Source: Thamnocephalis sphaerospora (Eukaryota; Zoopagomycota; Zoopagomycetes; Zoopagales; Sigmoideomycetaceae). Taken from it: a stretch of DNA of 34,379 bases. Where the stretch lies: NCBI GenBank assembly GCA_003614735.1, contig KZ992531.1:1-34379 (forward strand), in the 5' to 3' direction. The translations under genes were made by a program, and so were the position numbers. Position 1 is the first letter of the stretch. Each line of letters starts with the position of its first letter. The notes beneath the pieces were generated by a model. It was not told where the DNA came from. It was given only the letters and a program-made list of their open reading frames with translations, and ran no database searches. Shown one piece after another: positions 20,713 through 31,000 of the stretch.

Positions 20713-21182
20713 GTCGTGGTAAGGCGGCGCGCGCAAACACCGCCAGGACAGACGGCACTGCAGACGGGTGTTTGGCAACGGGGCGAGGAGGCGAAAAGGA
20801 GGAGATGGACAAAGATGGTGGGGCTAGAGCCATGGCACCGCCGTCGGTCGACTCTAATATACGATAGGTGGGTGCCCAAAAAAGAAGGGCCGCAGCTACG
20901 TTTGGCTTGTGCAACTGGAAATGAGAATGGCGTAGCTAGACCGCGGTCAGGAGTGGTGTGCTTATGTTACGGCGCGACGCTGTGCCACGGCGCGTCAAAG
21001 AATTCGGGGCAACATGTGAGCGGCAGATACAAAACAGGATCAAACTCGTCTAGCCAAGCACCCGACATACTTTATTAGCCATCAATGTTTCGCTGCTGCT
21101 ATCGCTGGTAGACGCGGGATCTGCGCTAAAGGAGTGGAACATTGTTGCAGTAGTAGCAAGCGTGTCTTTGCGCTCGACAACA

Positions 21183-23266
21183 CTAGGCAAAGTAGTTGAC
21201 CACCGAATCGCGCCAGGGGTCTGTGCCAGCAGAAGGATCCTGCATACGCCGGCGGTCCATATTGCCTTGCTCCTCCATGCTGGCTCTACGCAGTGACTGT
21301 TCTGTCCATTCCGCGTTGTCCTCGCTGTAACAGTAGCTGCTGCGCGAATAGGCGTCGTGCTGATTCATATCCTGGGCCTTGACGGATTCCGTTTTCATAG
21401 CATAGTATGGCACATTAAGATGCACGAGAATCGTCCAGTGAAGAAGCACAAGCAGTGCATCACGTACGATACCAAGGCTGAGCAACGTACGTGGCTGATA
21501 CAGTGCATCGCTGGCCATGTAATACGCAACGATGGTGTATACACCATAGAGGATAATAAGCCATATACAACAAGCAGCCTGGGATCACGCGCATCATTAG
21601 TAAGCGCCGGGCGGGCAGACGCTGACACTGCGCGCCTGTGCTTACTCGTCTCCGCAGCTTATTCGCCGTCTCCTCAGTAACAGTCTCAAGTGGCTTTTTG
21701 GAAAGCAGGAATGCTAACAAATGCAAGCGCGTGAGAGAACCGTACGGTGTATCGCGACACGCAAACAACCCAGCAGCCTACCTAAAACTATGTAGAGAAC
21801 AGCCACGGCGCAAAACAAGGCCTGCTGGAGAGCTACTAGCGGCAAAGCCTGCTCTCCCCAGCTAGTCGGCGCAGCCATCTGCCAGATTTGGCTGACGTAA
21901 ATGAGCAGTAGATTAAGCACCAACAGACCGTCAAAAGTATACATTGCAGGGGTAAACGAAAACTTTCCAGTGCGTCGCCTGAATTCGCGTTAATATGTTA
22001 GTATCGTTCATCTGCTGACCACTGCTGACCGCGCAAACAAGACGCCTACCAGTAGTAGATGCACAGAGAAAAGCCAGTCCAGGCAAGCATTTCGCCAAAG
22101 GCCACCGAAATCGTTTCGTGCCTACTGAGAAGGGCATACAGGTAGTAGACGGTAAAGGCTGCAATGTAAAAGGGACAGAATTAGCCAGCCGTAATTCATC
22201 ATTGGCTTGGCGGCCACTTACGGATATGACACACGGACACCATCATAACAATGACAGTGCGCAGGCACCAAAATGCCATATCGGACAACAGCAGGCGAAG
22301 CATGCGATAAAAGGCATAGATCGTAAACGCAATCATCTGGGGAGTGGACGCATCGTGTTAGTCTTTCGGACGCGATGGAAAGCACGTCGAAACATACCAA
22401 AACGGTGACAGCCCACGTCTTGGCCTCGTAGAGTCCGCTGAGGTAAATGCCGTTCCACACGCCAGCCTCTGGTGGCGATAGAGTGTGTAAGCAAACGCGT
22501 GCGCGATGCGCTGTCGTGGTTCGACATACCATGCGTCGCAGTGGCCAAGAGCACGTCAGACTCGTTACGCGCTCTGAGCCAGCTGTGGGCAGCGCGGCCT
22601 TCCTGCATCGTGATGAATGACAGCGGCACCGCGCCCGCCTTGACTAGATTATTCTCAACGGCTGACGACACCGCCATGGGCGGCTGGGAACACGGCTCAT
22701 CAGCCTGACCTGGCCGACAAAATGCATCCGTAGGTCCTGCCAAAATCTCATCCTCGCGCGGCGATGCAATGACCAGCGCACCGAGCGGCATCCAGCCCAT
22801 CTCCTGCAGCTGGCCACGCTTGTCAAATATCGATTGTGCAATCTAGGAGTGCATTAGCCTAGCGGCCGGAAGCGAGTCCCTGTGGGTCACTGACCTGCTT
22901 ATAAGACTCACAGCCCGCCTGCCAGACGGCCGAGTCCACCACCAGTGTGATGGTCCAGTCGACGCGCCGGCCAATGGCCGTTACAGTACGGCTGATGTTG
23001 GCTGCCGGCGGCTTTTCTATTTGGCAGCCGTTCGAAAAACGCGGCACGTAAACCATGCCCGTGCGATCGTACTCTGGCTGCTTAAACTGCAGGTAGTTGG
23101 CCGTTGGCATGGTGATATCCACGCGATCACGCACAGCGAGTGAAAGTCGCGCTGCTGCATGCGGTAAAAACACCATGAGCAACAGCGGCAACAGTAGCCA
23201 AGTGCCGCTTGAGCGACGCACAGGCCGTCTATGCCGGCTACCGCCGTGCTGATTAAGGGTCGGCAT
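21183..23266 (-). CDS. PA-like ectodomain plus seven-transmembrane receptor-like protein B
   Basis: Eight exons, 22895-23266, 22530-22842, 22398-22468, 22222-22336, 22050-22158, 21782-21978, 21646-21713 and 21183-21578, are joined by introns of 52-71 nt and give 546 residues. Branch points are clear (ATACTAACAT, CTTACTAATG). The protein has a signal-anchor-like start (TWLLLPLLLMVFLPHAAA), the motif NYLQFKQPEYDRTGMVYVPR shared with copy A, and a PA-like core (GWMPLGALVIAS, VPLSFITMQEG). Seven helices follow at about 247-265, 275-300, 309-327, 340-363, 370-397, 417-437 and 447-469, then a polar tail of about 77 residues. It is a tandem duplicate of the gene 470 bp downstream. Helices and gene structure are conserved far better than the tails, which suggests different cytosolic partners. 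Confidence 0.83.
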
Positions 23267-24098
23267 GGTTTGGTTCTGTGGGTACAACACGGCTGTGCGG
23301 CACACCGCGGCAATTCCGCGTCTAGTTTATGGAAGTAGGCTGGTATTTACCAAGAAGGGTAGAATACGTAGACAATTACAAAGGTCGCGCTATAGGCGAG
23401 CAATGGCGGGAATACAAGGGCAAAGGAACGAGCAAGGCTGGCTGCTGAGCGCCGCTTGCCCAACTCTTTGCAGGCGTGACACAGGTATGAACGTTCGTTA
23501 CAGGTAGTCGCCGGATTCGGCAAGTGCTGTAGCCAACCGTTTCTTCATCCCTGCACGGCAGCGTCATGGCGCCGACAGTGATGGACAAGAAAGGCTATGG
23601 GACATCTAGACTGGGGTGCAACGAACCAGTGCCTGGTCTTGGACTGGAAGCGCAGGTTGCGCAGGTACACTCGGGCAAACGTACGCGTCAAGGTGTCCGC
23701 TAACCTCGGCAAATGCAGATGGTATGTCTAAAAGTAAAGGCTGTTTAATCAAGTAACGTTGATGCGCGGCCAACAGCCAAAACCAACGCAATGCGGTTAA
23801 AGATGCTAAAGACGACGCTCCGCAAGGCTGCGGTAATATACATGAGCAGTGATGGCCACTAAAGAAGGAACCGCAGTAGCGGTAGTAGCAGCAGCAGTAG
23901 CAGCAGTCGCAACACAGCCGAGTAGACCAAACTGATTGCTCAGGTGTAGAGAGCGAGTAGTCTTGACAGGCTGTGTGCGTATACTGCTACTGTCGCTGCT
24001 GCGGAGCGCCAAGATGTCACGCAAGCACGGTACATCAGATATGCATGTAAACATCTTAAATAGATGCAAGACTAGACAAAGACTATACAACGAGCGGT
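23267..24098 (-). other. Possible small membrane-protein gene or 5' flank
   Basis: Several minus-strand frames look coding but do not join cleanly: ATG 24052-24054 onwards (MFTCISDVPCLRDILALRSS, then an Ala/Thr-rich hydrophobic helix), about 23730-23830 (RSVVFSIFNRIALVLAVGRA) and 23606-23791 (RYLIKQPLLLDIPSAFAEV). Together they would resemble a small multi-helix membrane protein, and peroxisomal PEX11-like proteins came to mind, but no splice model I tried satisfied frame and signals. A GCAGTA-type repeat sits at about 23875-23910. Confidence 0.25.
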
Positions 24099-26318
24099 TT
24101 AAAGAGGCGCGCTGCCTCGGCCACGCGAGCCCAATCCCTTGAGCACACGACCGAGGCGACTTACACGGCGAATAAGCCGCTTACGAACGGAGACGGTATT
24201 CTTTGAGCTGAGGCTGATTTCCTGCGCGCTTGCATCTGTGGCGCTGGATGCTAGCGTGCTGGAGCTTGTCGAAGCATTGTGGCAGAGTGTTGCGCCCGCC
24301 TTGTAGGCACACGCAGCATCGCCAACGGTGTATAGTGCAGGCTGTACAACAGCCGACGGTAGATTCAGCATCGGCACCAGATCTTGCGGCTCACAGCTAG
24401 GCGGCGGACAAGAGCTAAGCGTGGGTGAGCTGCTTGGCGTTGCCGTTGCAGAAGATCCGCGCGAAGCGCTGTCGATCGGCTCCATTTCCGAAATATCCGT
24501 TGCCACGGTAGAAAGCGACGAGTGCGAGGGCGCACTGACGCAGGACACGGAAGATTCGTGGGATGCCTCGCTAATATGCGACAGCCGGCTGGCATCGTAG
24601 AGTGCAAGCAAAGGCTGGCTGGCACGCGGTGATGGTAGTTGCATTGGATCCTGTGAGCGCAGAAGCGTTGGTGCACGTAGTCCAGAGCCGAAGCTGCCGC
24701 TCTTGGTAAAGTTCTTGGCCACTACTGCGGCGGGACGTGAGTTGGCGGTGAAGGCAGAACGTGAAGATGGAGTGGCTTCCTCTGATGTATCTTCGCAGTC
24801 GGTATTACATAGCAGAGACTTTTGGTTGTGCGGACTGTCAGCAGCCGGTCTGTAAATGCTGGTGTAGGACGCTGAGGCATTCTTGTCGGCGGCACGCTCG
24901 GTGTCCTTTCGCTGACCGTCGGCTGTGCTGCTCTTGCCAGGGCCGGCCGGTCGCAGAGCGCGCGGCTGGAAGCGCACAATCCATGCATGCTGTGCAAGGG
25001 CCACAAGTTCCTCGACGCTGCAGCGACGGCTGGGGTTCGGGTGTAACGCACGGATAAGCAGCTCGTTCACATGGCGACCAACGCCGGTCAGCTCACGCAG
25101 ACCACGACGCGGCCGAGAGAGATAGTACTTGTAGCCAGAGTCCGTTGGATGGGCGCGACGCCAGGGATTCAGCTGCCGCAACAGATTGATGAGCAGAATG
25201 CCAAGCGACCAGACATCGCACGCCTTTGGACAGTACGGACGTGCTTCTGCGCATGGATGGCATTCAGGGCTCATGTAGAATACAGAGCCGCAGCCAAACT
25301 CGCCAGACATTTGGCAGTCGGTAGCCAGGCCAAAGTCTGCAAGTCGAATCTCCCAGTCTTCAACACGGAACGAGCGAAAGAGAGCAGCATCAAACGACGT
25401 TGTGCTGGCCGAGGCGCTGCTGGAAATCTCTTCGCCATGCTCTGCTGCACGCTGTTCTCCAGCGCTATTATCGGAAAATGGCTTGGCTAGCGGCTGACGA
25501 GTGCGTCGACGCAGCAAAATGTTCTCTGGCTTGAGATCACGATGGGCTACGCCTTGACTGTGACACCAGAGCACGATATCCAGCACAGCCAGAAAGACGT
25601 GGCGTGCTGCTGCTTCCAAACACAACGCCTCGGATGTGCCCTTGGCAGCCGTCTTTCCGGCAAATTCACCGCGGGTGATGCAACTGAAGAGATCACCGCC
25701 GTCGCAGTACTCGAGAATAATGTACCAGCCACTGGGAACCGTGGCGGTGCGAGCCACATAGCTTGGCGGCATGTCTGTCGCAGAGCTTTGATCGACATGC
25801 TCGTCCGACGCACCGGCAGATACGGGAGGCGAGAGAGCAGCAGATGCTGGCGTCGGCGTATTGGGCGTCAAGGACGGCTGTGCTGGCAGCAGCGCACTGG
25901 CATTCTGCGGTTGCAGCTGCATGTCGCCAACCGCAACGATGCCGTAGACACGCAACACCCCTGAGTGTCCAGCACATCGAGCTTGCATGCGCACCTCGCG
26001 CTCCACCTGTCGGCGTACACCAGCGGTGAGCACAGCAGCACGCATGGCCTTGATGGCAAACTGGCTGCCGGTGGTAAGGCAGCGAGCATGATAGACCTCT
26101 CCATAGGCACCACGGCCCAGGTGGCGGTCTAGAAGCAGACGGTACGGGCCGGCGTCGATGCGACCTCCTTGAAGCTGATCGCTTGACGAGCAACGGTGTG
26201 TCTTGGAACTCTGGTCCAGCGCAGCATTGTAGAGGTCCGTGCTGCTACTGCTACTGCTACTGCAGCATGCCGAGAGGCTGCTGTTGCTGGACGTATTCGG
26301 CGTAATAATGGCGTCCAT
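24099..26318 (-). CDS. Serine/threonine protein kinase, Ran1/Ksp1/Sks1-like
   Basis: Single-exon protein of 739 residues from ATG 26316-26318. The kinase domain spans about 58-450: glycine loop GRGAYGEVYHA (68-78), catalytic Lys90 in FAIKAMR, HRDLKPEN (259-266), DFGLA (328-332), the activation segment GCGSVFYMSPE (342-352) and DVWSLGILLINLLRQLNPWR (368-387). The GxGSxxYMSPE and WSLGIxLIN..NPW pattern is typical of fungal Ran1/Ksp1/Vhs1-type kinases, which act in nutrient and differentiation control. Two inserts are unusual: about 60 Pro/Ser/Ala-rich residues in the N-lobe (135-195) and about 45 between the catalytic loop and DFG (270-315). The N-terminus has a Ser run and the C-terminal 290 residues are Ser/Ala-rich, with basic residues near the end. 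Confidence 0.9.
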   Translation of the reverse strand: MDAIITPNTSSNSSLSACCSSSSSSSTDLYNAALDQSSKTHRCSSSDQLQGGRIDAGPYRLLLDRHLGRGAYGEVYHARCLTTGSQFAIKAMRAAVLTAGVRRQVEREVRMQARCAGHSGVLRVYGIVAVGDMQLQPQNASALLPAQPSLTPNTPTPASAALSPPVSAGASDEHVDQSSATDMPPSYVARTATVPSGWYIILEYCDGGDLFSCITRGEFAGKTAAKGTSEALCLEAAARHVFLAVLDIVLWCHSQGVAHRDLKPENILLRRRTRQPLAKPFSDNSAGEQRAAEHGEEISSSASASTTSFDAALFRSFRVEDWEIRLADFGLATDCQMSGEFGCGSVFYMSPECHPCAEARPYCPKACDVWSLGILLINLLRQLNPWRRAHPTDSGYKYYLSRPRRGLRELTGVGRHVNELLIRALHPNPSRRCSVEELVALAQHAWIVRFQPRALRPAGPGKSSTADGQRKDTERAADKNASASYTSIYRPAADSPHNQKSLLCNTDCEDTSEEATPSSRSAFTANSRPAAVVAKNFTKSGSFGSGLRAPTLLRSQDPMQLPSPRASQPLLALYDASRLSHISEASHESSVSCVSAPSHSSLSTVATDISEMEPIDSASRGSSATATPSSSPTLSSCPPPSCEPQDLVPMLNLPSAVVQPALYTVGDAACAYKAGATLCHNASTSSSTLASSATDASAQEISLSSKNTVSVRKRLIRRVSRLGRVLKGLGSRGRGSAPL

Positions 26319-27174
26319 GACGAATGATACGGTGACAATCACGCGGCCTACACGTGTTGGGATGTGGTGCTGCAGTGGCGGTAGCGAATCGCGTGAAACG
26401 AGCGATGACTATTCCTGGATACGCCGTTGTAACGAATGGGCAAAAGGAGGTGTAAATACCGTAGCACACGGCAAAACGATCAAACGGTTGGGTCAGAAAA
26501 ACGCGTCCTGGGGCGGAGGCGTGCGAACTAGCTATACGCAAGCGTGCAAAGCGGATAGCCGAAGCAAAATGGGTAAGAATAGGCGTAGGGCGTGTAGCAG
26601 AGGGATAATGGAACAGAACGCCGTGCAACCGAGGTCTACGTAATGGTCGCTTGGTACGGCAGGTGGACGAGGTGTGAACAGCGGGTAGACGTAAACTCTG
26701 GCAGAGCAAGAGAGAGAGCAGAAGAGGTGATGCGCAAAAGATACGGTGCTCGGGCGGGATCAACGGCGCGCGCGGACGTGTCAATAAAAAGGTTGCTGTG
26801 CGAGAGAGAAGAGGGTCAAGAAGAGGCAGTCGCCGAGCTGGATGCATGCACAGCCAGTACTACACAACGGCCAAAAAAACTGGGCGCACAAATCAACGGT
26901 AGTTGCGGTGAAGACGAATAGAACGACGCGGCCAGCAAGCGGCTGCAGGGAACCACGGCAACAATGGCTAGATATCCGATGTACGCAAGAGACGAGGCAA
27001 GCACGTGCGTCGCCAGCGAACGGCAGAGGATGACGACAACCGTCAAGACAGGCACGTGCGCATATCGTGGAAGAAGAAGCGGCTTGGAATGGGGCGTGGA
27101 TAGTGGACAGTGGCAGCACGCCGGCGGCGGCATGGTGCTGGCTGACGATGGGCCATTTATTGGCGAGGCGGCCA
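26319..27174. other. Upstream region of the kinase gene, no supportable gene
   Basis: Frames at 26257-26847 (-) and 26643-26921 (+) are antisense to each other, lack motifs and are rich in Arg/Ser/Cys. The minus strand upstream of the kinase is pyrimidine-rich, as expected for a promoter or 5' leader. Confidence 0.4.
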
Positions 27175-27792
27175 TCAGGCGGCGCTGAGCAGCAGTGCCA
27201 TGGATGATGCGTGGACAGACACCAACGAACGTGCGCATGCCGACAACTGCAACCAGATGGGCGGGAATGCAGGCCGCTCGGATCTACACGGGAGTGCACA
27301 CTCGCCAAAGAGCACAAAGGCGCCGGAATAACCGGCTGCAGCGAAGCCTCCCTGGCCACGCAAAGGCAAACGCAAGGGACATGAGTACGAAAGCAGCGGC
27401 AGGACGCTGTAGAGCGTAGTAACGTCCAGGTCGGTGGTACAGAGGTGTTGGCGTTGCCATTCGCCATAGGTGCCGTCATAGACTGCAGCTATTTGGGGCA
27501 ACAGGCGCCGTGTGCGTTCCGGCTGACGTGCCAGCCTCCAAGATCAGCGTAACATGGGCGTCGGCAGGGACGATCGCAAAGCGTGGCCATGACTGTTCTG
27601 CCCTGGCCGCCCTGGCATGTGCTCGCTGCACCTAGAACGTGCTGAACAATTATGGTGGTGTGGAGCAACGATGTGCACGAGGACGACATCGTGATCTCCG
27701 GGAGTGATGCGTGGCGGCATGGATAACATGCAAGCATATGCATATGCAGCTCGAAAAGAGCAAATCGTACCATTGCGTGCAAGCAGCAACCG
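27175..27792 (-). pseudogene. Universal stress protein-like frames, structure unresolved
   Basis: After a good acceptor (GAGACAG, ending at 27793) a frame reads RLLLARNGTICSFRAAYAYA, then ITPGDHDVVLVHIVAP. This fits the first strand, helix and second strand of a UspA domain (V/LLAxDGS...PGDxVxLVHV). Some 50 nt later a different frame reads AHARAARAEQSWPRFA and HVTLILEAGTSAG, fitting the next helix and strand. A third frame at about 27430-27540 continues (RRLLPQIAAVYDGTYGEWQR). No intron of normal size links the first two frames without losing the second strand. It could be a decayed gene, a gene with a base error, or an unusual splice form. Confidence 0.33.
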
Positions 27793-28053
27793 CTGTCTCA
27801 CAAAGTACAGGCAGACAGGCACACGTACACATGGTCAGCGAGCTGCGCTAGACTATTAGCGCGGCAAACATGTTTATGAAACAGACAGAGGCGCAAGGCC
27901 CCGCCTGTTTTTCGCGCAGTACGCTGCGCGAGCATGTGCTTGCCGTGTTCCAATCGCTTTGCAAGGCACCAGCCACTGGCGCTCGAGCCAGTGCAGCAAG
28001 CTATCGCCCGCATCGCAGTGCTTATCAATTAAATATCTACTCTATTCAACGTG
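27793..28053. other. Short intergenic stretch
   Basis: This is the 3' flank of the AF-like gene and upstream region of the USP-like frames. A minus frame over 27873-28040 (HCDAGDSLLHWLERQWLVPC) and its antisense 27870-28076 are both open. I cannot choose between them. Confidence 0.25.
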
Positions 28054-31000
28054 CTAACTTTCCATGCGTAGGATAATCCGCAGTCGTGAGGTGACCGAGT
28101 GAGAAAATATGCTGCGGACACCGAGCGTGTACGTCGGTGCTATGGTGATGGCACGCCGTGCTTCCCCTGATACGGGACGGCAGCGGACGGCCGAGTAGAG
28201 TTGCTGAGCTTCGCGAGCTATTGATGATTCTGTGCCACCGACAGTGTTATTATGCTGTGCTGCAATTCCCAGCGCACAGCGGTGGTACTCTTCGTCTTCC
28301 TTGTCGGCTGCAATGCGGAGCAATAGCAGCGTGCTGGGCAGCAGCGGCTCACTGCGGCTGCTGCGGTGGATCGTTAATGCGTACAGCAGGGTAATGTCCA
28401 GTCGAGTATGCTCTTCGCCAGTGTTGGCGCTCAAGCGTGGTAGTGCGCCAGGTGTCGCCGCTGGTATCTCCCAGCGTACCGGACCTGTAACGCGGAGCGT
28501 GGCTAGTGCCGGCGAAGTAGAGTATGCAGTCGGTAAAGCTCCGGATGCCTGATGCATGCCGAGATATGTAAGCGATGCACATGGCAGTGTGCCCTCCAGC
28601 TCGATAACGAGACTTGCGCTTTCCTGCACCATGCCGGCGCTGGCTCCTGGTGCCATACCATAGGTGTGCAGCACAGGAACGGAGGCCGTTGGACTGCGGC
28701 AGCGCGATGAACGCTGGTTAGACACGCCGTGGTACGTGTGGGATACGAATGCATACCTGTCTGTGGCGGGGCGCGCTGAATACGCTGCATCTTTCTGTCG
28801 CTCACTTGCTTCCAAAGAGGAAGCATCCGTGTCGCATCCTTGCATTGACGTCGAATTGTGCGAACTGCTGGTACACCATGAGCTTTCCCACAAAAGTGAA
28901 GATGAGCTTGTGAAGGCGTCGCTATCGCTGCTAGCCACGGCCGCAACCTCCTGCACAGAGGCTGCAGAGCCGCTGCTTGCGTTGCGTGCCAGCAAAGTCG
29001 TCAAAGGCCACTGGTCTTCTGCACGCCGCAAATCTCGCGGACCAGTCAGCATCGGACTGGCCGACAGTATACCAGGTGCAGGCTCGTCTACGCGGCGAAG
29101 CGTGACCTCCAGTCGCCAGCTGTTGGACGCTATGTGTGACTCTATCAGAGCGCTCATGTAAAGTCCGGGAAGTGCAGAAAAGGTGTATCTTCGCTGTATG
29201 TTGTTTCCGATGCTGCCGCGCAGACGCGGGACGACATAGCGCTGGAAAAATGATGGCAGCTCGGCACCGTTGCGCAGGTGCCTCCTGACTTCCGAGTCGT
29301 TAATGCGTATAACATCCGCAGAGAAGATACGACGTTCGTTGCTGGTATCCCAGCCCGCCAAAAGAAACATGCAGCAGTCTTTGTCTGCCTTTTCCACGCA
29401 CTCTAGGCGTGCCACTAGCATGCCAGAGACGCCTTGGGAGTAGTCGTTTGAGCGCGCACGCATTGCGCACATGCGCACCAGCACAGCCCTTCCTGGCGGC
29501 ATGTACGATTGACTTGGCTCTTGCACAGTCTTGCCGCGGAGCGCACACATTTGGATGTCACGCAATGCCATGTTTCGATGGAGATTCTGGACACAGCACA
29601 GGATAGACTCACCAGCAGTTGATTGGCCTGTATGGGAGCGTTAGCTTAGTAGCTACGCCTCAGTCAGATGAAGCGGCGGTTTGCTTACTTTCAGCGTACG
29701 CTCTGTTTGCCACATTTCGGCTGATGCCGGTAGCATAGGCCGCACGGCTCTGCGTATTCTCTTGACGGTTAGCGATACAGATATTGCTTTTGCGCAGCCA
29801 GTACACGCATACGACGTACCATCAAATCACCAGTAAGACTCACAGCGGCCTCTAAGGCGCCGTCGGCAGCTCGATGGTGCAGGTTCACCTGAATGGTGTA
29901 CACGGTGCCGTCTGCCAGCAGGCCGTTCTCCTGGTTAGTATACGACTGGTCCTGTTTACCGTACACCGCGCTGTACAGGTTCGGCGGCAGCCGAGCAGCG
30001 GCTTCTACAGACTTTGCGTCGTTCTTGGTAACCATACACGCGTAAAACGTTACGTCGTGTCCACTTCTCGGCGACAGTCTCCAGGCCACAACAAGGCAAC
30101 ATCTGCCGTCCAGCGCGCTGCGGGACTTTACGTTGAATGTGATCACGCCAAGCTGCCGCGTTGAAGTGGGCGCAAAGCATAGCGTGCGCACGCTGCCACG
30201 CTCAAGCAACGAGTCGATGTACGAGTGATGTGAGGCGGGCTCGAACAGCTCACATCCAACTAGGTAGCTACGATAATCGTCCAAAAGCACATGCGGATGG
30301 TTGTTCTCCATGCGGATACTCAGCCGAGGCATGCAATGCTCTGTGGCAGCGGGTGTTAATATGGCGCTGCACCAACACGCGGCGTGTAAACATACCCTTG
30401 GGATAATCCGGCAGAGAAAGCGTATGCATAGACGGAGGCGCGGTATTTCTTAGGCTGACGAAAAGAGCGGGCGTCTTGCCAAAGTCCATGTGCGCAACTG
30501 CGCATATGGCAATCGCCTTCTCCGGATCACTAGTGCTTACATCCCATGATCGCTGTCGCTGTTTCTGCTTTGAATACACGCAATTAAGGCCGTTCCTGCA
30601 AATACGATGGCCTCTTTCCGTCCGGCCAAGCGCCATTAGCATCAGCACGGTGCAATGAAACGACCAGGATGTTGCTTCCAGAGAAGGCTCGGCGTGTAGG
30701 AATTCGAGCGCGTAGCCACTTTTGCCAGCTTTGCTGGACGACCAAGCAACAACCATGTAATGGCTACACTTTTCTTCGCTGCCACTGTAGCGCATGTTGT
30801 TGGGCGGACCAGCCTTTTTGGAAGGCTTGCGAGCGAGATGGTACACTACATGGTTGTAAGATAAACTGCCACCCTTGCTGCGCATGGATGCAAACCCATC
30901 TGCGCTATAGGGCACGATACTCGTGGATGAGGCCAGGCTGTCGACCGCCGATAGACTGCGCGTAATCGATGAACTCTGAGCGTGGAGCTTTAGCAGCCAC

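Noticed and set aside
28054-29571. Separate gene starting at the MALRD methionine
   Set aside because: The frame extends upstream through a good acceptor and provides the missing V-x-N-x-H-like start of the module, so it is better read as the last exon of the long gene.
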